Below are positions 7,536 through 16,631 of a stretch of 54,546 nucleotides of DNA, piece by piece. The notes beneath the pieces were generated by a model. The model had not been told where the DNA came from. It ran no database searches and saw only the letters and a list, made by a program, of their open reading frames with translations. Where the stretch lies: contig JAFDWM010000006.1 in assembly GCA_018268455.1 (NCBI GenBank), positions 1 to 54,546 of the forward strand, written 5' to 3'. The position numbers were made by a program, and so were the translations under genes. The stretch's first letter is position 1. Each line of letters opens with the position of its first letter. Origin of the DNA: Actinomycetota bacterium. GTDB taxonomy: Bacteria > Actinomycetota > Actinomycetes > Actinomycetales > Microbacteriaceae.

Positions 7536-8813
7536 ATGGACAGCACTGTGCTCGCCCTGCTCGCACTCGGGCTCGGGATCGCGATCGGCGCCGGGGTGAG
7601 CGTGCTCATCGTCGCGGCGCTGCGGGCGCGCTCGTACGCGGCGCACCAGGCGTCCAGTGAGCTGCCGGACGGGCTGCGCGACGTGCTGGCCGCGATGGAC
7701 GACGCCGCGTGCGCGGTGGACTCGTCGGCCCTGGTGCTGGCCGCGAGCAGCGCCTCATCCCGGTTCGGCATCGTCGCGGACGCCACCCTGGAGAATGCCG
7801 AGCTGCGTCAGCTCGTGCGGTCCGTGCGCGAAGGCGGCTCGGAGCGGGCCACGCTGCGCCTCGCCCGCGGCGGCCGCAACCTCGACCCGCGCCTGGTCTC
7901 GGCGCGCGCCAGCTGGATCGCGCCGCGGCTGGCCCTGCTGATCATCCGCGACGTGACGGAGCAGGAGCGGCTGGAGCAGATGCGCACCGACTTCGTCGCG
8001 AACACGAGCCACGAGCTGAAGACCCCGGTCGGCGCCGTCAGCCTGCTCGCCGAGGCGATCGAGTCGGCCGCCGACGATCCCGATCAGGTGCGCGCCTTCG
8101 CGACCAGGATCCAGGCCGAGGCGGCTCGTCTGGGCCGGCTCACCGGCCGGATCATGAGCCTGTCGCGGCTGCAGTCCGCGGACGGCCTCGGCGAGTTCGG
8201 ATCCGTCGCGATCGACGAGGTCATCGCGAACAGCGTCGAGTCGCATGCGGTGCAGGCGTCCGCGGCCGGTGTCGAGCTCGCCCGCGGCGGCGACCGTGGC
8301 GCATGGGTGCAGGGCGACGCGCAGATCCTCGTCGAGGCCGTCGGCAACCTCATCGCCAACGCGATCGTGTACTCGCCGCGTGGCTCGCGCGTCGGCGTCG
8401 GCGTGCGCGTCGAGGGCGGAGTCGTCGAGATCTCCGTCTCCGACCAGGGCATCGGGATCGAGGAGGCGGACCGGGATCGGATCTTCGAACGCTTCTACCG
8501 TGCCGACGAGGCCCGCTCGCGCCGTACCGGCGGCACGGGTCTCGGGCTGTCGATCGTCAAGCACGCCACCCAGCGCCACGGCGGGGAGGTGCGGTTGTGG
8601 TCGCGCCCCGGCCGAGGGTCGACCTTCACCATGCGCCTGCCGCAGATCGAGGCGCCCGAGGGGGACATCGAGCCCGCCGCGCGGCAGAAGAAGCCCAAGG
8701 ACAAGAACAGCAAGAGCAAGAAGAAGCGTGCGACGCGGAAGCCGGCCGGCCCGGCGGCGGCGCAGGCGATGACCGCGGAGAAGATCCGCACCGAATCCGG
8801 AGACAGCGCATGA
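7536..8813 (+). CDS. senX3: Phosphate-sensing histidine kinase SenX3
   Basis: A 425-aa membrane kinase. One or two hydrophobic segments span residues about 4-30, then a PAS-like region (about 40-140) and a HisKA domain with the phospho-acceptor His159 in NTSHELKTPVG. The HATPase_c domain follows (GNLIANAIVYSPRG, SDQGIGI, GGTGLGLSIVKH). The C-terminus has a lysine-rich tail (KKPKDKNSKSKKKR) of unknown purpose. ATG 7536 was chosen because it begins the membrane segment; TACTCT at 7523-7528 fits a leaderless promoter. The stop overlaps the regX3 start (ATGA), giving translational coupling. Gene order with phoU and regX3 makes the assignment firm. Confidence 0.93.
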   Translation: MDSTVLALLALGLGIAIGAGVSVLIVAALRARSYAAHQASSELPDGLRDVLAAMDDAACAVDSSALVLAASSASSRFGIVADATLENAELRQLVRSVREGGSERATLRLARGGRNLDPRLVSARASWIAPRLALLIIRDVTEQERLEQMRTDFVANTSHELKTPVGAVSLLAEAIESAADDPDQVRAFATRIQAEAARLGRLTGRIMSLSRLQSADGLGEFGSVAIDEVIANSVESHAVQASAAGVELARGGDRGAWVQGDAQILVEAVGNLIANAIVYSPRGSRVGVGVRVEGGVVEISVSDQGIGIEEADRDRIFERFYRADEARSRRTGGTGLGLSIVKHATQRHGGEVRLWSRPGRGSTFTMRLPQIEAPEGDIEPAARQKKPKDKNSKSKKKRATRKPAGPAAAQAMTAEKIRTESGDSA

Positions 8814-9493
8814 CCCGAATCCTCCTCGTCGAAGACGAGCCCGACCTCGCCGACCCGCTGGCGTACCTGCTGCGCAAAGAGGGGTACGAGGTCGAGATCG
8901 CCGAGGACGGCCGCACCGCGCTGGCGCTGTTCCGCGAGGGCGGTGCAGACATCGTGCTCCTCGACCTCATGCTGCCCGGGATGCCGGGCACCGAGGTGTG
9001 CCGTCAGATCCGCGCCACGTCGGCCGTCCCGATCATCATGCTCACCGCGAAGGACTCCGAGGTGGACATCGTCGTGGGGCTCGAGCTCGGGGCGGACGAC
9101 TACATCACCAAGCCGTACTCGTCACGCGAACTGCTCGCCCGGATGCGTGCCGTGCTGCGCCGCGTCGTGCAGGCGGAGGAGGACATCGACGAGCGCATGC
9201 TCGAGGGCGGTCGGGTGACGGTCGACATCGACCGGCACACCGTGGCCGTCGACGGCGAGGTCATCAATATGCCGCTCAAGGAATTCGAACTGCTGGAGGT
9301 GCTCATGCGCAACTCCGGTCGCGTGCTCACGCGCGGACAGCTCATCGACAGAGTGTGGGGCAGCGACTACTTCGGCGACACCAAGACGCTCGATGTGCAC
9401 ATCAAGCGGATCCGCTCCCGCATCGAGGAGAACCCCTCGGAGCCGGTCATGCTCGTCACCGTGCGCGGGCTCGGCTACCGCTTCGAGGGCTGA
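8810..9493 (+). CDS. regX3: Phosphate-response regulator RegX3
   Basis: A 227-aa OmpR-family regulator. The receiver domain (1-about 118) has the acidic pocket VEDEPD, the phospho-acceptor Asp52 in LLDLMLPG, the switch threonine in MLTAKD and the lysine in TKPYSS. The winged-helix DNA-binding domain occupies the C-terminal half (LKEFELLEVLMRNSGRVLTR...TVRGLGYRF). It overlaps senX3 by 4 nt. Its family partner activates phosphate uptake genes. A strong terminator follows directly. Confidence 0.94.
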   Translation: MTRILLVEDEPDLADPLAYLLRKEGYEVEIAEDGRTALALFREGGADIVLLDLMLPGMPGTEVCRQIRATSAVPIIMLTAKDSEVDIVVGLELGADDYITKPYSSRELLARMRAVLRRVVQAEEDIDERMLEGGRVTVDIDRHTVAVDGEVINMPLKEFELLEVLMRNSGRVLTRGQLIDRVWGSDYFGDTKTLDVHIKRIRSRIEENPSEPVMLVTVRGLGYRFEG

Positions 9494-9509
9494 GCACCCG
9501 GCGCACACG

Positions 9510-9545
9510 AGAGAACCCCGGATCCGTGCGGATCCGGGGTTCTCT
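9510..9545. terminator. Bidirectional terminator after regX3 and lpqE-like gene
   Basis: A 17-bp perfect inverted repeat (AGAGAACCCCGGATCCG and complement at 9529-9545) sits between the convergent regX3 and lipoprotein genes. Its core is a GGATCC pair. Confidence 0.85.
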
Positions 9546-9562
9546 GCGAAGCGATGCGGGAC

Positions 9563-10114
9563 TCAGCCGACGGGGGTCTCGCTGGGGGTCGGGGTCGGCT
9601 CGACGGCCGGGGCGACCGAGCCCGAGGTCGGAACCGGAGCCGGTGCCGCCGTCGGGACGAGGTGCGAGTAGTAGGGGAGGGTGCCGTCGAGCACCGGGAT
9701 CGCGTAGGTGATGCCCTCGGCGTCGCCGGACTGGAAGTACACCTTGACCGTGGTGCCGGCCTTGGCGTCCAGGCCCTCGAAGCGCAGCGGATCCGCGTCG
9801 TCGCCGCCCAGGCTCACGACCTTGCCGCCGGGGACGCGGACGCTCTGATCCGGGCCGTCGCCGATCGAGATGTGGATGGTCTGCGCGTCGGAGGTCGTGT
9901 TGACCAGGCCCGCGACGAGGTTTCCGAGATCGCCCTTCTCGTCGACCACGAGGAACGCGTTGCGCACCTCGATCGGACCGCTCTTCGGCACGTTCGCGCC
10001 GTCGGAGGCCGAGTACTCGATGGTGGTCGCCTGCGGAGTGATCGCGGCGCAGCCGGCGGTGCCGACGACGACGAGTGCGCTGAGGGCGATGGACGCTGCA
10101 AGGCGCGATTTCAC
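9563..10114 (-). CDS. LpqE-like lipoprotein
   Basis: A 183-aa secreted lipoprotein. The signal peptide is followed by a lipobox TAGC (Cys22), then a beta-rich domain (VRNAFLVVDEKGDLGNLVAGLVNTT) resembling the LpqE/DUF461 relatives of PCu(A)C copper chaperones, and a Pro/Thr-rich C-terminus. GTG 10114 is preceded by a textbook AGGAGG. The position divergent from carD matches lpqE in mycobacteria, which supports orthology. The classical PCuAC Met/His copper ligands are not evident, so a copper role is not claimed. Confidence 0.75.
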   Translation of the reverse strand: MKSRLAASIALSALVVVGTAGCAAITPQATTIEYSASDGANVPKSGPIEVRNAFLVVDEKGDLGNLVAGLVNTTSDAQTIHISIGDGPDQSVRVPGGKVVSLGGDDADPLRFEGLDAKAGTTVKVYFQSGDAEGITYAIPVLDGTLPYYSHLVPTAAPAPVPTSGSVAPAVEPTPTPSETPVG

Positions 10115-10251
10115 GGGTCCTCCTGGAAAATTCACGTGATGATCCGAGACCATTCTAGGGGCACGCACCGCTCGCGCATGGCTTCGTGCTCACGTGCGCG
10201 TGCGGGCGCGCGTCTGAAGGGGGTGCGCACCTTAGCGCATTCCCGCTGTGG

Positions 10252-10257
10252 TATCCT
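10252..10257 (+). promoter_or_regulatory. carD: Possible carD -10 element
   Basis: TATCCT lies 27 nt upstream of the carD ATG and before its GAAAGGA ribosome site. No convincing -35 is visible at the right distance; many actinobacterial promoters have weak -35 elements. Confidence 0.35.
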
Positions 10258-10283
10258 GGAGGTTGCCGAAAGGACACGACTTT

Positions 10284-10766
10284 ATGCTTTTTGAGGTTGG
10301 TGAGACCGTGGTCTATCCGCACCACGGCGCCGCGACGATCATCGAGGTCAAGGACCGTGTGATCAAGGGGGAGACCAAGAAGTACCTGAAGCTGAACGTC
10401 ACGCAGGGAGACCTCATCATCGAGGTGCCTGCGGAGAACGTCGACCTGGTCGGCGTCCGCGATGTGATCGGCCAGGAGGGCCTGGATCGGGTGTTCGAGG
10501 TGCTGCGCGCCCCGTTCACCGAGGAGCCGACCAACTGGTCGCGCCGGTACAAGGCGAACCTGGAGAAGCTGGCTTCGGGTGACGTGATCAAGGTGAGTGA
10601 GGTCGTCCGCGACCTGTGGCGCCGCGATCAGGACCGCGGGCTCTCCGCCGGCGAGAAGCGCATGCTGGCCAAGGCCCGTCAGATCCTCACGTCCGAGCTG
10701 GCGCTCGCCGAGAAGATCGACGAGGAGAAGGCCGGGACGCTGCTCGACGAGGTCCTCGCCTCCTGA
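10284..10766 (+). CDS. carD: RNA-polymerase-binding transcription factor CarD
   Basis: A 160-aa essential actinobacterial regulator. The N-terminal RNAP-interacting Tudor-like domain ([19 protein letters not shown]) binds the beta subunit, and the helical C-terminal domain contacts promoter DNA to stabilise open complexes, notably at rRNA promoters. The conserved tryptophan in [17 protein letters not shown] is present. ATG 10284 is supported by GAAAGGA upstream and homologue starts; an upstream in-frame ATG is rejected. It is divergent from the lpqE-like gene and ends at a strong hairpin. Confidence 0.97.
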   Translation: MLFEVGETVVYPHHGAATIIEVKDRVIKGETKKYLKLNVTQGDLIIEVPAENVDLVGVRDVIGQEGLDRVFEVLRAPFTEEPTNWSRRYKANLEKLASGDVIKVSEVVRDLWRRDQDRGLSAGEKRMLAKARQILTSELALAEKIDEEKAGTLLDEVLAS

Positions 10767-10776
10767 CACGCTCTCA

Positions 10777-10816
10777 CGAAGGGGCGGATGCCGGTCGATC
10801 GGCATCCGCCCCTTCG
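10777..10816 (+). terminator. carD terminator
   Basis: A 16-bp perfect inverted repeat (CGAAGGGGCGGATGCC, complement at 10801-10816) with an 8-nt loop lies 11 nt after the carD stop. It may also serve the convergent ABC operon. Confidence 0.85.
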
Positions 10817-10863
10817 TCGTGTCCGCGCCGCGGTGTCGGCTGCGTGATCGGATACGGTCGCGA

Positions 10864-11679
10864 TCAGATCGAGCGCTGGTAACTGCGGATCGCACGCAGC
10901 GCCCATGCGAAGGACAGCGCGGCCAGCAGCGCCAGGCCGCTCGCCTGCCACCATCCCTCGGCCGGGAGCGCTCCGGCGAGGCCGCCGCGGCCGAGCTCCA
11001 CGGCCCAGGTCATCGGATTCCACCGCGACACGTTCTGCACCCATTCCGGCATCGCCGTCGCGGGCATCATCGTCGTCGACAGGAACGTCGCGGGCAGCAC
11101 GATCAGCTGGGACAGGCTGATGAGCGCGATCTGACTGCGCGAGGTGAGCGCGACCGCCGTGGAGGCGCAGCAGAAGATCGTCGCGAGCAGCGTCGCGATC
11201 CCGAGCGCCAGGAGCATCCCGCCGACGCCGCCCGGATAGCGTGCGCCGCCGAGCCAGCCGATCCCGAGCACCACGAGCGACTGCAGCACGTTGACGACGA
11301 GCTGCTGCAGCAGCTGCCCCGCGATGATCGCCGAGCGCCGCAGGGGCGAGGTGAGGTACTGGTCCATGACTCCGGATGCGATGTCGTCGATGTAGCCCGT
11401 GCCGGCCCAGGCGCCGGAGTACAGCACCGTCATCATCAGGATCCCGGGGACCAGGTAGTCGATGTAGCCGTGACCGCCGAACTGCGGGAGGGCGCCGAGA
11501 GTGCGGAACACCTGCCCGAACAGCAGGATCCAGATCACCGGCTGGATGAGGCTCATCACAGGGCCCCAGGCCTGACGGATCGAGACGATCGACCAGCGCC
11601 GCAGCACCTGCCCGGTCTGCGTGAACCAGCCGGGACGCGCGGGGGCGCCGACGGCGGGGGAGAGGGTGATCGCGCTCAT
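10864..11679 (-). CDS. ABC-2 type exporter permease (DrrB-like)
   Basis: A 271-aa integral membrane protein with six predicted hydrophobic segments, e.g. MSLIQPVIWILLFGQVF, VLQSLVVLGIGWLGG and LLALGIATLLATIFCC. The pattern fits DrrB-type ABC-2 permeases that export drugs or lipids. Its start overlaps the stop of the upstream ATPase gene by 4 nt (ATGA), so the two proteins are surely partners. It is the last gene of an operon headed by a PadR regulator. The exported compound is unknown. Confidence 0.9.
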   Translation of the reverse strand: MSAITLSPAVGAPARPGWFTQTGQVLRRWSIVSIRQAWGPVMSLIQPVIWILLFGQVFRTLGALPQFGGHGYIDYLVPGILMMTVLYSGAWAGTGYIDDIASGVMDQYLTSPLRRSAIIAGQLLQQLVVNVLQSLVVLGIGWLGGARYPGGVGGMLLALGIATLLATIFCCASTAVALTSRSQIALISLSQLIVLPATFLSTTMMPATAMPEWVQNVSRWNPMTWAVELGRGGLAGALPAEGWWQASGLALLAALSFAWALRAIRSYQRSI

Positions 11680-12704
11680 GCGGCGACTTCTTCCGTGAGG
11701 GCGGACGCGGGCGCGTCGCCGAAGGTGTGGCCGACGAAGTGCAGGTACACGTCGTCGAGGGTGGGGTGGGACGCCGCGACCTGGCCGTAGCGGATCCCGG
11801 CGCCGTCGAGCGCGGCGATGACCGCGCCGACCGCGGAGCCGGCGTCGTCGGTGCGGGCCACGAGCAGCCCGTCGACGCCCGCCGTCTCGACGAGCACGTC
11901 GCGCAGCCCGGGCAGGGACGAGACCGCGGCGCGCACGGCGACCGGATCCGGCTCGATGAGCGTCACGCGGACCGCGTCCCCGTGCAGTGCGGCCTTGAGC
12001 TGGTCCGGGGTGCCCTGGGCGACGGCCCGACCGCGGTTCACCAGCAGCAGCTCGTCGGCGAGGCGGTCGGCTTCGTCCATGTCGTGCGTGGTGAGCACCA
12101 CGGTGAGGGCCTCCTCACTGGCCAGGCGCCGGATCTCGGCCCACATGGCCGCACGGGCCTCGGGGTCCAGCCCCGTGGTGGGCTCGTCGAGGAAGAGCAC
12201 CTGCGGGCTGTGCACCAGGGCGGCGGCGACGTCGAGGCGGCGCCGCATGCCGCCGGAGAACGTGCGCACCGGCCGCCGGGTGGCGTCCGCGAGCCCGAAC
12301 TCGGTCAGCAGTCGCGCGGTGCGAGCCCTGGCGTCTGGGCCGCCGAGGCCGCGCATGCGCCCGGCGATCTCGAGGTTCTCGGTCGCCGTGAGGTTCGGAT
12401 CCGTTCCGGTGCCCTGGGAGACGTAGCCGATCGCCGCGCGCACGTCGCCGGGGGCGTCGGTCACGTCATGCCCGGCCACGTGAGCACGGCCCGCGGTGGG
12501 GCGGGAGAGCGTGGTGAGGATCTTGGTGGTGGTGGACTTGCCGGCACCGTTCGGGCCGAGCAGTCCGAAGACGCGTCCGGCCGGAACGGTGAAGCTCAGG
12601 CCGTCCAGGGCGCGGACGGCGGGGCGGCGGCCGCGGCCACGGTACTCCTTGACGAGCTCCTCGGCGACGATGGCGTCGCCGTCAATGCGCTGGTGTGCGG
12701 GCAT
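11676..12704 (-). CDS. ABC exporter ATPase (DrrA-like)
   Basis: A 342-aa ATP-binding subunit. It carries Walker A GPNGAGKST, signature FSGGMRRRLDVA and Walker B VLFLDEPTTGLDP, followed by the H-loop TTHDMDEADRL. The C-terminal extension after the nucleotide-binding domain is typical of DrrA drug-exporter ATPases. ATG 12704 is preferred over one 9 nt upstream because GGAAGGG then lies at a normal distance. It follows the membrane protein gene at 12798-13691 and overlaps the permease gene. PadR control suggests induction by a small toxic molecule. Confidence 0.9.
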   Translation of the reverse strand: MPAHQRIDGDAIVAEELVKEYRGRGRRPAVRALDGLSFTVPAGRVFGLLGPNGAGKSTTTKILTTLSRPTAGRAHVAGHDVTDAPGDVRAAIGYVSQGTGTDPNLTATENLEIAGRMRGLGGPDARARTARLLTEFGLADATRRPVRTFSGGMRRRLDVAAALVHSPQVLFLDEPTTGLDPEARAAMWAEIRRLASEEALTVVLTTHDMDEADRLADELLLVNRGRAVAQGTPDQLKAALHGDAVRVTLIEPDPVAVRAAVSSLPGLRDVLVETAGVDGLLVARTDDAGSAVGAVIAALDGAGIRYGQVAASHPTLDDVYLHFVGHTFGDAPASALTEEVAA

Positions 12705-12797
12705 GACGAACATCCCTTCCGTTCTGAGGGTTCTCTGCGTTGTGGGGAGGGCGGATCCGGTCTCACCGCGGCGCGGTCGCCGGATCCGCCGGACCGG

Positions 12798-13691
12798 TCA
12801 GCGGCGGTCGCCGCCGCGCGGTGCGTACAGCATGCGTGCCAGAAGCAGCATCATCGCGACGAGGCCGCCGACGAACGCCACGGGCGCCCACCACCAGCCC
12901 ACCGTGAAGACGAGCACGACGATCAGGGCGAGGGTGAGGAACCAGATCGCGGCCGTGTAGATCCCGAAGCGGGCGGCGGATTCCGGGTCCGTCTCGAAGC
13001 GGTTCGGTGGCATCTGGGTCATCGCGCCGCGGGTCCAGGCCTTATGCCGGTTGGTCTGCGTCGCGCCGAGATAGGAGAACAGCGCGATGGATCCGACCAG
13101 GAGCACGGCCGCGAGGATCACGAGCCAGAGCTGGTCGAGGGCGAGCGCGAACGCGCCGCCGAGCCCGAGCGCGAGCAGGGTGCCGCCGGTGGCCAGGCCG
13201 AAGCCGACCGCTCGGCCGGCCGGCAGGGGATGGTTCGTGGTGGTCTCCTGCAGCAGCGCGTCCGCCGTGACGATGCCGAGCGCGATGGCGACGACGGCGC
13301 CGAGTCCGGCGACGGCGAGCGGCGCGGGCGGCTGCACGAGCAGCACCACGAGGAGGATTCCGACGAGGGCGGCCGCCGCCACGAGGCTCAGCAGCACGGT
13401 GCGCACAACGAAGCCGGGCTTCGGCCGCACCCGGTTGCGGGCGGTGAGCGCCTCCCAGCCCGGTGCGGGAGAGGCGCCGGCGGAAGGATCGTCGTCGAGC
13501 AGCGCGCGCACGTCGCCGAGTTCGGCGATCGCGCTCTGTGCGGCGTCGGCGGGCGACGCGCCCGCGGCGACCAGCTCGTCGACCCGTGCGGCGAGGTTCG
13601 CGCGGACCTCCTCCTTCAGATCCTGTGCGGCCGGCGTCATCTCGATGCCGGCGAAGGCCTCATCCAGGAGGCGGTGGATGTCGGTGTTCAT
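12798..13691 (-). CDS. Permease-prefix-domain membrane protein
   Basis: A 297-aa protein. The soluble N-terminal helical region (MNTDIHRLLDEAFAGIEMTPAAQDLKEEV-like, ending AIAELGDVRALLDD) is the permease prefix domain found beside PadR regulators. About six hydrophobic segments follow (TVLLSLVAAAALVGILLVVLLV and others). It begins 6 nt after the padR stop and precedes the ABC ATPase gene. Proteins with this domain are usually encoded with PadR and ABC exporters; their mechanism is not established. Confidence 0.82.
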   Translation of the reverse strand: MNTDIHRLLDEAFAGIEMTPAAQDLKEEVRANLAARVDELVAAGASPADAAQSAIAELGDVRALLDDDPSAGASPAPGWEALTARNRVRPKPGFVVRTVLLSLVAAAALVGILLVVLLVQPPAPLAVAGLGAVVAIALGIVTADALLQETTTNHPLPAGRAVGFGLATGGTLLALGLGGAFALALDQLWLVILAAVLLVGSIALFSYLGATQTNRHKAWTRGAMTQMPPNRFETDPESAARFGIYTAAIWFLTLALIVVLVFTVGWWWAPVAFVGGLVAMMLLLARMLYAPRGGDRR

Positions 13692-13696
13692 GAGTT

Positions 13697-14038
13697 TCAG
13701 TCCTTCGCTTCCAGAAGCGTGTCGATCACGCGGCGAGTGGCGACCCAGGCCGTGACGTTGCGCCGGTACACCGCGCGGCCCGCGTCGGTGATCCGGTAGT
13801 ACTTGCGGCGTCCGCCCTGGGTCTCGTCCCCCCAGTACGACTCCGCGAGGCCGTCCTTCTCCAGGCGGCGGTAGGTGGCGTACAGGGTGGCCTCCTTGAT
13901 CTCGTGGTCCCCGCCGGTCGCGTCGCGGATGGCCTTGTAGATCTCGAAGCCGTAGCGGTCGCCGGTGCGCAGCATGCCGAGCACGATTGTGTCGGTGTGC
14001 CCGCGCAGCAGATCCGCGGAGAAGGCGTCCTCGTTCAT
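13697..14038 (-). CDS. PadR-family transcriptional regulator
   Basis: A 113-aa winged-helix repressor. The PadR pattern is clear: TDTIVLGMLRTGDRYGFEIYK helix, recognition segment IKEATLYATYRRLEKDGLAESYW, and wing GGRRKYYRITDAGR. It heads a four-gene operon with the prefix-domain membrane protein and the ABC exporter. PadR proteins are usually autoregulated and released by aromatic or amphipathic ligands. A direct repeat of TCAAGTACT immediately upstream is the likely operator. Confidence 0.93.
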   Translation of the reverse strand: MNEDAFSADLLRGHTDTIVLGMLRTGDRYGFEIYKAIRDATGGDHEIKEATLYATYRRLEKDGLAESYWGDETQGGRRKYYRITDAGRAVYRRNVTAWVATRRVIDTLLEAKD

Positions 14039-14039
14039 G

Positions 14040-14065
14040 TCAAGTACTGTATCAGATCAAGTACT
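14040..14065. promoter_or_regulatory. Probable PadR operator
   Basis: TCAAGTACT occurs at 14040-14048 and 14057-14065, a 17-bp spaced direct repeat whose AGTACT core is itself palindromic. It sits immediately upstream of the padR start codon (14038), the usual place for autorepression. Confidence 0.5.
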
Positions 14066-14082
14066 ACGGCAGGTAAGAACTT

Positions 14083-14234
14083 TTCTGCAGGGAGACTCGG
14101 TCGTTGTGCAGGGAGCCTCGGTCGTTGTGCAGGGTGACGGGGGCCGGCGCGGGGTGCGTTCGGCATCTTTCCGCGACGTGACGCGCCCGGCGAGATGGGC
14201 GGATCCTGCGGAACGGCAGCGCCTCCCTGCAGAA
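14083..14234. repeat. Element bounded by 12-bp inverted repeats with 21-bp tandem repeats
   Basis: TTCTGCAGGGAG at 14083-14094 is exactly complemented at 14223-14234. Just inside the left arm, a 21-bp unit (TGCAGGGAGnCTCGGTCGTTG) is repeated at 14086-14106 and 14107-14127, with a partial third copy to about 14140. The 152-bp block fills most of the padR/ispDF divergent gap. It has no coding potential that I trust. Confidence 0.6.
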
Positions 14235-14266
14235 GGGCGCGAGGCGACGCGCGCTAACGTGAGAGC

Positions 14267-15559
14267 GTGACCGACCAGCCCTCGTCCTCACCCCTCGCGC
14301 GCAGCGCGGTGATCGTCGTGGCCGCAGGCTCCGGCACGCGGCTCGCCGCCGGGGCCCCCAAGGCATTCGTGCTGCTCGGTCGGCGCACGATCCTCGAGCA
14401 CGCGCTCGACGGCGTCTTCGCCGCGGCGCCGGCACAGGTGATCCTCGTCGTGCCAGAAGGCCGTGAGGACGAGGCGAGCGCTCGCCTCCATGCAGCGCAG
14501 GAGGCCTTCACTGGTCGTGCATCGCCGTCATCGGGGGTGCAGAGGGACACGATGCACCCGGCCAACGGGGAGAGGCGCCCCGCTGCGACCGTGGTCGTCG
14601 GCGGCGACACCCGGCAGCGCTCCGTGGCGGCCGGTCTCGCGGCGCTCGCCGTGGGCATCGAGACCGTGCTCGTGCACGATGCCGCGCGGGCGCTGACTCC
14701 GCCGGCGCAGTTCGCGGCGGTGGCCGCAGCGGTCGGCCCCGGTGTCGGCGTCATTCCCGCGCTGCCCGTCGTGGACACTCTCAAGCGCGTGCATGGCGAG
14801 AACGTGGTGGCTCCGGTCGACCGCGCCGAGCTCGCCGCCGCGCAGACCCCGCAGGGCTTCCCGCGGGCCGAGCTCGTCGCCGCCTACGGGCAGGCCGCGG
14901 ACAATGCAGTCGAGTACACCGACGATGCGGCGCTCTTCGCCGCAGCCGGCGGGGCGGTGCGGCACGTGCCCGGATCCGACGACGCCTTCAAGATCACCAC
15001 CCCGCACGACCTGGAGCGCGCCCGCATGATCCTCTCGTCCTCGGTCCCTGCCCCCGGACGATCGGAGCACCCGGCCGAGGCGCCGATGGTCCCTCGGATC
15101 GGCGTCGGCACGGACGTGCACGCGTTCGCCTCGGGCGGCACGCTGCGCCTCGCGGGGCTCGACTGGCCGGGGGAACCCGCGCTCGAGGGGCACTCCGACG
15201 GCGATGCCGTGGCGCACGCGATCGTCGACGCACTGCTGGGCGCCGCGGGGCTCGGCGACATCGGCCAGCACTTCGGCACCGCCCACCCGGAGTACGCCGG
15301 TGCTCACGGCGACGTGTTCCTCGCCCGCACCGCCGAGATCCTCGCCGAGGCAGGCTTCGCGATCGGCAACGTCTCGGTGCAGTTCCAGGGCAACCGGCCC
15401 CGCTTCAGCGCGCGCCGGGCCGAGGCCGAGCGTGCGCTGTCGGAGGCGCTCGGCGGCGCCCCGGTCGCGGTCTCGGCCACGACGACCGACGGGCTGGGCT
15501 TCCCGGGCCGCGGTGAGGGGATCGCCGTCACGGCCGTCGCCCTCGTGCACCGCCGCTGA
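14267..15559 (+). CDS. ispDF: Bifunctional IspD-IspF isoprenoid enzyme
   Basis: A 430-aa fusion for the non-mevalonate (MEP) pathway. The N-terminal IspD part (about 1-240) converts MEP to CDP-ME and shows the nucleotide-binding [16 protein letters not shown] and VHDAARAL. The C-terminal IspF part (about 272-430) cyclises CDP-MEP to MEcPP and shows the zinc ligands in GVGTDVHAF and [11 protein letters not shown], plus [15 protein letters not shown] stretch near residue 65-105 is unusually Arg/Pro-rich. GTG 14267 is preceded by TAACGT 6 nt upstream, fitting leaderless transcription. In mycobacteria ispD and ispF are separate neighbours of carD. Confidence 0.96.
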   Translation: MTDQPSSSPLARSAVIVVAAGSGTRLAAGAPKAFVLLGRRTILEHALDGVFAAAPAQVILVVPEGREDEASARLHAAQEAFTGRASPSSGVQRDTMHPANGERRPAATVVVGGDTRQRSVAAGLAALAVGIETVLVHDAARALTPPAQFAAVAAAVGPGVGVIPALPVVDTLKRVHGENVVAPVDRAELAAAQTPQGFPRAELVAAYGQAADNAVEYTDDAALFAAAGGAVRHVPGSDDAFKITTPHDLERARMILSSSVPAPGRSEHPAEAPMVPRIGVGTDVHAFASGGTLRLAGLDWPGEPALEGHSDGDAVAHAIVDALLGAAGLGDIGQHFGTAHPEYAGAHGDVFLARTAEILAEAGFAIGNVSVQFQGNRPRFSARRAEAERALSEALGGAPVAVSATTTDGLGFPGRGEGIAVTAVALVHRR

Positions 15560-15653
15560 CCCCGGCGCACAGGATTCGGATCCGGGACATCGGATCCATG
15601 CCTACGCTGAGGACACCGTCGTCCGCGGATCCGTCTTCGTCGAGAGGCCCCTC

Positions 15654-16631
15654 ATGCGCGCAGTCATCCACTCCTCCTTCGGCGATCCGGCCGAGGTGCT
15701 CTCCGTGCAGGACGTGCCCGAGCCCGAGCCCGGGCCTGGGCAGGTGCGGCTGAGGGTGCTGCTCGCCACCGTGCACAACCACGACCTGCTCACGGTGGGC
15801 GGCCTGTACGGTTACAAGCCGGAACTTCCCGCCCGCAGCGGCACCGAGGCGGTCGGGATCGTCGACGCGGTCGGTGCGGGTGTGGACGAGGCGCTGATCG
15901 GGCGTCGCGTCACGGTCGGCGGCGCGTTCGGCGCGTGGGCCGAGTACGTGCTCGCCGCAGCCGCGGGCCTCATCGCCGTGCCCGACGACATCCCCGACGA
16001 GCAGGCCGCACAGCTCGGATCCATGCCGTTCAGCGCCATCAGCGTGCTCGACTCGCTCGCCCTGCAGCCCGGGGAATGGATGATCCAGAATGCGGCGAAC
16101 GGCGCGGTCGGCCGGATGGTCGCCCAGCTCGCGGCAGCGCGCGGCGTGCATGCGGTGAGCCTGGTGCGCCGCACGGCGGGAATCACCGAGCTCGCGGCAC
16201 AGGGCGTCGGCAACGTCGTCGCCACCGACACGGACGACTGGGCCGACCGGGTCGCGGCACTCACCGCCGGTGCTCCGATCCGCGCCGGCATCGACTCCGT
16301 CGGCGGCCAGGCCGCCGGGCAGATCGCGGCGATGGTGTCCGAGGGCGGGCAGGTGGTGATCTTCGGGGCGATGCATTCACCGACCCTGCAGATCTCGTCG
16401 GGCGACATCATCTTCAAGCAGCTCACCGTGCGCGGGTTCTGGGGCTCCAAGGTCGCCGCGGCCATGCCGGCCGAGGAGCGCGCCTCCCTGTTCAGGGAGC
16501 TGCTGCAGCGGCTGAGGGAGGGGGCGCTCACCCTGCCGGTCGCCGCGGTGCTGCCGTTCGAGCGCGCGGGCGAGGCGAACCAGGCGACCCTCAGCGCCGG
16601 ACGTGAGGGCAAGATCCTGCTGCGGCCGTGA
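15654..16631 (+). CDS. MDR-family reductase (quinone / 2-enoyl thioester reductase-like)
   Basis: A 325-aa medium-chain dehydrogenase/reductase. The N-terminal GroES-like domain lacks the cysteine/histidine zinc ligands of alcohol dehydrogenases. The coenzyme domain has WMIQNAANGAVGRMVAQLA, close to the QNxANSxVG motif of Etr1/MECR 2-enoyl thioester reductases and quinone reductases. NADPH use is therefore likely. ATG 15654 is supported by GAGAGG and by alignment of MRAVIHSSFGDPAEVL to family starts; a longer upstream frame overlapping ispDF is rejected. No substrate can be named. Confidence 0.88.
   Translation: MRAVIHSSFGDPAEVLSVQDVPEPEPGPGQVRLRVLLATVHNHDLLTVGGLYGYKPELPARSGTEAVGIVDAVGAGVDEALIGRRVTVGGAFGAWAEYVLAAAAGLIAVPDDIPDEQAAQLGSMPFSAISVLDSLALQPGEWMIQNAANGAVGRMVAQLAAARGVHAVSLVRRTAGITELAAQGVGNVVATDTDDWADRVAALTAGAPIRAGIDSVGGQAAGQIAAMVSEGGQVVIFGAMHSPTLQISSGDIIFKQLTVRGFWGSKVAAAMPAEERASLFRELLQRLREGALTLPVAAVLPFERAGEANQATLSAGREGKILLRP

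Noticed and set aside
11727-13799. A 690-codon plus-strand open frame
   Set aside because: Antisense to the ABC ATPase and prefix-domain genes, which have full motifs, operon overlaps and ribosome sites.
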